From contig CM049306.1 in the NCBI GenBank assembly GCA_026874595.1, forward strand, positions 50,170,019-50,234,018: a stretch of 64,000 bases of DNA, in the 5' to 3' direction. The DNA is from Sipunculus nudus (Eukaryota > Annelida > Sipuncula > Golfingiida > Sipunculidae). The position numbers and the translations under genes are program-made. Under the pieces are notes generated by a model. It was not told where the DNA came from. It did no database searches and saw only the letters and a list, made by a program, of their open reading frames with translations. Position 1 is the first letter of the stretch; each line of letters starts with the position of its first letter. Shown here one piece after another: positions 60,436 to 64,000 of the stretch.

Positions 60436-61865
60436 TTAATATATGCTATATTCAGGATACGGGTGGCCCTACCCTTCGACCATGAAATACTCATGTAAGT
60501 GTTTTTCACTATTGATATATGCTATATCCGGGATACGGGTTACCCTAACCCTTCGGGCATGAAATACTCCTGTAAGTGTTTGTCACTATCAATATATGAT
60601 ATATCCGGGATACGGGTTACCCTAACCCTTCGGGCATGAAATACTCCAGTAAGTGTTTGTCACTATTGATATATGCTATATCCGGGATACGGGTTACCCT
60701 AACCCTTCGGGCATGAGATAATCAAGTAATTTTTTGTCCCTATTGATATATGCTATATCGGGGATACGGGGTACCCTAACGCTCCGGGCATTAGATACCC
60801 CAGTAGATGTTTGTCATTATTAATATGTGCTATATCCGGGATACGGGTAACCCTAACCCTTCGGGCATGAAGTACCCCAGTAATTGTTTGCCATTATTAA
60901 TATGTGCTATACCCTAACCCTTCGAGCATGAAATACTCCAGTAAGTGTTTGTGACTATTCATATATGCTATATCCGGGATACGGGTTACCCTAACCCTTC
61001 GGGCATGAAATACTCCAGTAAGTGTTTGTGACTATTCATATATGCAATATCCGGGATACGGGTTACCCTTACCCTTCGAGCATGAAATACTCCAGTAAGT
61101 GTTTGTGACTATTCATATATGCTATATCCGGGATACGGGTTACCCTAACCCTTCGGGCATCAAATACTCCAGTAAGTGTTTGTGACTATTCATATATGCT
61201 ATATCCGGGATACGGGCTACCCTAACCCTCGGGCATGAAATAATCCAGTAAATTGTTGTCCATATTGATATGAGCTGTATCCGGGATGCGGGTTACCCTA
61301 ACCCTTCGGGCATGAAAAACTCCTGTAAGTGTGTGTGACTGTTAATATATACTATATCCAGGATAGGGGTTAGCCTAACCTTTCGGGCATGAAATACTCC
61401 CGTAAGTGTTTGTCACTATCAATATATGCTATATCCGGGAAATGTTTGTCATTATTAATATATGCTATATCATGGGTACGGGTTACCTGAACCCTTCGGG
61501 CATGAAATACTCCAGTTAGTGTTTGTCACTATTAATATATGCTATGTCCAGGATACGGGTTACCCTAACCCTTCGGGCATGAAGTACTCCGGTAATTGTT
61601 AGTCATTATTAAAATGTGCTATATCCGGGATACGGGTTTCCCTAAACCTTCGGGCATGAAATACTCCAGTAAGTGTTAGTGACTATTCATATATGTTATA
61701 TCCGGGATACGGGTTACCCTAACCCTTTGGGCATGAATTACTCCACTAAGTGTTTGTCACTGTTAATATATGCTGTATCGGGGGTACAAGTCCCTAACCC
61801 TTCTGGCATGAAACACCCCAGTAAGTCTGTGTCACTAATAATATGGCTTTATCCGGGATACGGGG
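60436..61865 (+). repeat. 77-bp satellite array, block 3
   Basis: Same unit as blocks 1 and 2. Its terminal part (about 61440-61833) is nearly identical to 57606-58000, an offset of about 3834 bp, including the variant last unit. Confidence 0.95.
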
Positions 61866-62079
61866 CATTATAAACAGTCATAATATTACGACTCGTTGAC
61901 ATTACATACCTTAATATATGGTGTATACTCAGTATATTATTATACAATCCTTTCAACTTAAATAAATTTCCTACACACATGCTTCTATACAATGTTTGAG
62001 CGGGCATCTTGTTAAATGAAGAATAAATTACGCCATATACATATGAACGGTTAGTAGAGTTTTCGGTGAAATGCGCACT
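61866..62079. other. Short spacer between arrays
   Basis: No gene or repeat recognised. Confidence 0.5.
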
Positions 62080-62960
62080 GCGATCGCAGCTTAATATGAC
62101 CAAAGGCATTTGCTACCGCGCATATCTGTTTGCTACTTTGCGACTGTTAATTGCTACCGCGCATATTGCTTTGAGTGTTCTTGTCCGAGCGACCTCTGGC
62201 AGCAAAGACTTGCACTACGTCAACAGTAGCAGATTTTGCGATCGCAAATTCTAAGTCCCCATTGCGGTCGCAGTGGGTTGCGACCGCGCAGGTATTTTTG
62301 CTACCGCGCACATTGCGCATTGCGATCGCAGCTTAATATGACCAAAGGCATTTGCTACCGCGCATAACTGTTTGCTACTTTGCGACTGTTTATTGCTACC
62401 GCGCATATTGCTTTGAGTGTTCCTGTCCGAGCGACCTCTGGCAGCAAAGACTTGCACTACGTTTTGCTATCGCGCACATTGCGCATTGCGCTCGCAGCTT
62501 AATATGACCAAAGGCATTTGCTACCGCGCATATCTGTTTGCTACTTTGCGACTATTAATTGCTACCGCGCATATTGCTTTGAGTGTTCCTGTCCGAGCGA
62601 CATCTGCCAGCAAAGACTTGCACTACGTCAACAGTAGCAGATTTTGCGATCGCAAATTCATAGTCCCCCCTGGATAGCAAGGGACAGTAACTTGCGACCG
62701 CGCAGGTCTTTTTGCTACCGCGCACATTGCGCATTGCGATCGCAGCTTAATATGACAAAAGGCATTTGCTACCGGGCATATCTGTTTGCTACTTTGCGAC
62801 TGTTAATTGCTACCGTGCATATTGCTTTGAGTGTTCCTGTCCGAACGACATCTGGCAGCAAAGACTTGCACTACGTCAACAGTCGCAGATTTTGCGATCG
62901 CAAATTCATAGTTCCCATTGGTAGCAATGACAGCCACTTGCTACCGGGCAGGTCTGATTT
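62080..62960 (+). repeat. Tandem array of ~150-250-bp units rich in GCGATCGC (4 units)
   Basis: GCGATCGCAGCTTAATATG, or its GCGCTCGC variant, starts units near 62080, 62325, 62490 and 62735. Each continues with GGCATTTGCTACCGCGCATA, TTTGCTACTTTGCGACTG, TGTCCGAGCGAC and AGCAAAGACTTGCACTACG. Three units also carry the perfect 14-bp palindrome TTTGCGATCGCAAA. Frames of 60-118 codons are repeat translations. Confidence 0.9.
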
Positions 62961-63651
62961 GCTACCGCGCACTTTGCGCTACGAGCCGGTCTGTGCCTGA
63001 TGGTAGCAAGTCCGGTGGCTGTTCAGTGCGCGATGTGGCAAGCTATGCACAAGAGTAGCAAATGCTACTGTGCGACTGCCATTTGCTACCGCGCACTTTG
63101 CGCTGAATAGCCGCTGAGAGCAGATTGGTAGCAAAGTGAGTGGAAGCTGAGTGCGCGTTGTGCCGGGCTATGCGCAATGGTAGCAAAGAATCCCAGGGAT
63201 AAGTCTGGAAAACCGACAGTTCCCCGCATATATGGAGATGCAGTTTGCAAGGCAGAATGTGTATCTAAATGCTTAGACTCCTCAGTAGCTCTAACTACAG
63301 TATAAAATACCAACTCAAAATATTATAGTATATTCAGGTTAGTGGCCAACATATTTTAAACCTTTACTACCGTTAAAACATGCAGTTGACAAAGAAAGAT
63401 GCTGTTGTAAATGCCTATGTGAAATTAAGTGTCAAGTACTTTTGGTGAAACAAGGATTTTACAGATTTCTTCTTATGCCCGGAAAGTAACGATGAAATAA
63501 TTTTTGGAGATGACAACCTGTCTAGAACAGTTGTCACAATATCCAAAAATAATAATTACTTGGTTGGCAAATTCTACTCTGAGGTGTGATCAGGGTTTAC
63601 ATTTCCAAAATTTGCCCCCTGAATATAACACATTTGTAGGCGATCAGTCAA
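62961..63651. other. Flank of the GCGATCGC array
   Basis: Up to about 63190 the words TTGCTACCGCGCA and GGTAGCAAA continue in degenerate form, and GATGTGGCAAGCTATGCA (63033) also occurs just after array block 2 (58003). No gene is seen beyond that. Confidence 0.5.
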
Positions 63652-64000
63652 GATTGTGGCTTCTTATTGGTGGTATCCAGGTGGCGTGACGTCATTCAGT
63701 AAAAGCGCACCTGGATAAACAGGCAGCCGAAGCGGCGAGTCGGGCTCACCTGAAAACGCACAGAAATAGCATTAGAACAATAGGATTTACTATTTTGGCA
63801 CTGACAGTACTGAGCGAAAAAAACTTCACAGGTTTCTGCTTGGATTGATTAAAAGAATATCAATCTGTCTGCCACGGCAATATTTCGTATCACATCTGAG
63901 GCCCTGTAATCGTCTGTCAGATCGAGTGATAGTCTCGAATTTTTCAGTTTCTTTTCTTAGCCCACTTGTCGTTCGTATTTCAGAGATTATTATTAATTAT
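63652..64000 (+). repeat. Dispersed ~350-bp repeat (copy 2, cut by window end)
   Basis: Same orientation and near-identical to 34029-34390. Small differences include a shorter A-run and the loss of AATTGGGCC. It continues to the end of the window. Confidence 0.85.

Noticed and set aside
52520-61865. Possible CRISPR array (regular repeats)
   Set aside because: Units are directly adjacent without unique spacers, and the locus is eukaryotic; it is a satellite.

Overview
This window is nuclear DNA from an animal, most likely a mollusc or another lophotrochozoan. That assignment is an inference from a multi-exon scavenger-receptor (SRCR) gene, dense satellite and minisatellite arrays, (TA)n tracts, foldback elements and a metazoan-type Academ DNA transposon. 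There are no operons and no prokaryotic-style genes. Most open frames in the window are repeat translations or antisense shadows of the two real coding loci.

Locus 1 (13.5-23.0 kb, minus strand) is an SRCR receptor gene that I assembled from splice sites. It has a signal-peptide exon, one SRCR domain in a single exon, two SRCR domains each split over two exons, and a last exon with a transmembrane helix and a short basic tail. All six introns are phase 1. The seven exons join into one uninterrupted frame of 442 codons. The introns hold a 1.6-kb 25-bp minisatellite, a dead LINE fragment, a tRNA-derived SINE and a dispersed AT-rich repeat.

Locus 2 (43.57-50.18 kb) is a 6.6-kb DNA transposon with about 310-bp terminal inverted repeats and a 3-bp ATA target duplication. 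It encodes two adjacent minus-strand ORFs (404 and 1080 aa). Together they look like one Academ-type transposase with a Cys8 zinc finger and an XPG/FEN1-like nuclease domain, split by a single extra base or a +1 frameshift.

The rest is repeats. From left to right: a 141-bp tandem element (0.5-1.0 kb); SINE copies (3.2, 12.2, 15.2, 24.3 kb); poly-C MITEs (7.2, 9.7, 11.8, 30.3 kb); two strong hairpins (7.8 and 8.2 kb); a retrotransposon-LTR-like repeat (8.5 and 28.9-29.5 kb); a dispersed family with oestrogen-response-element-like palindromes (10-11.5, 26.9-28.1, 36.6-38.3 kb); a 33/99-bp minisatellite (34.9-35.7 kb); a 4.4-kb array of about 39 units with a CTCF-like motif and a 9-bp-arm palindrome (39.0-43.4 kb); a 77-bp array with a telomere-like palindrome in three blocks (52.5-61.9 kb), interrupted by a pogo-like transposase remnant and a 2.4-kb segment with CACCTG palindromes; and a roughly 150-250-bp array rich in GCGATCGC (62.1-63.0 kb). 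The long stretches in between show no supportable gene.
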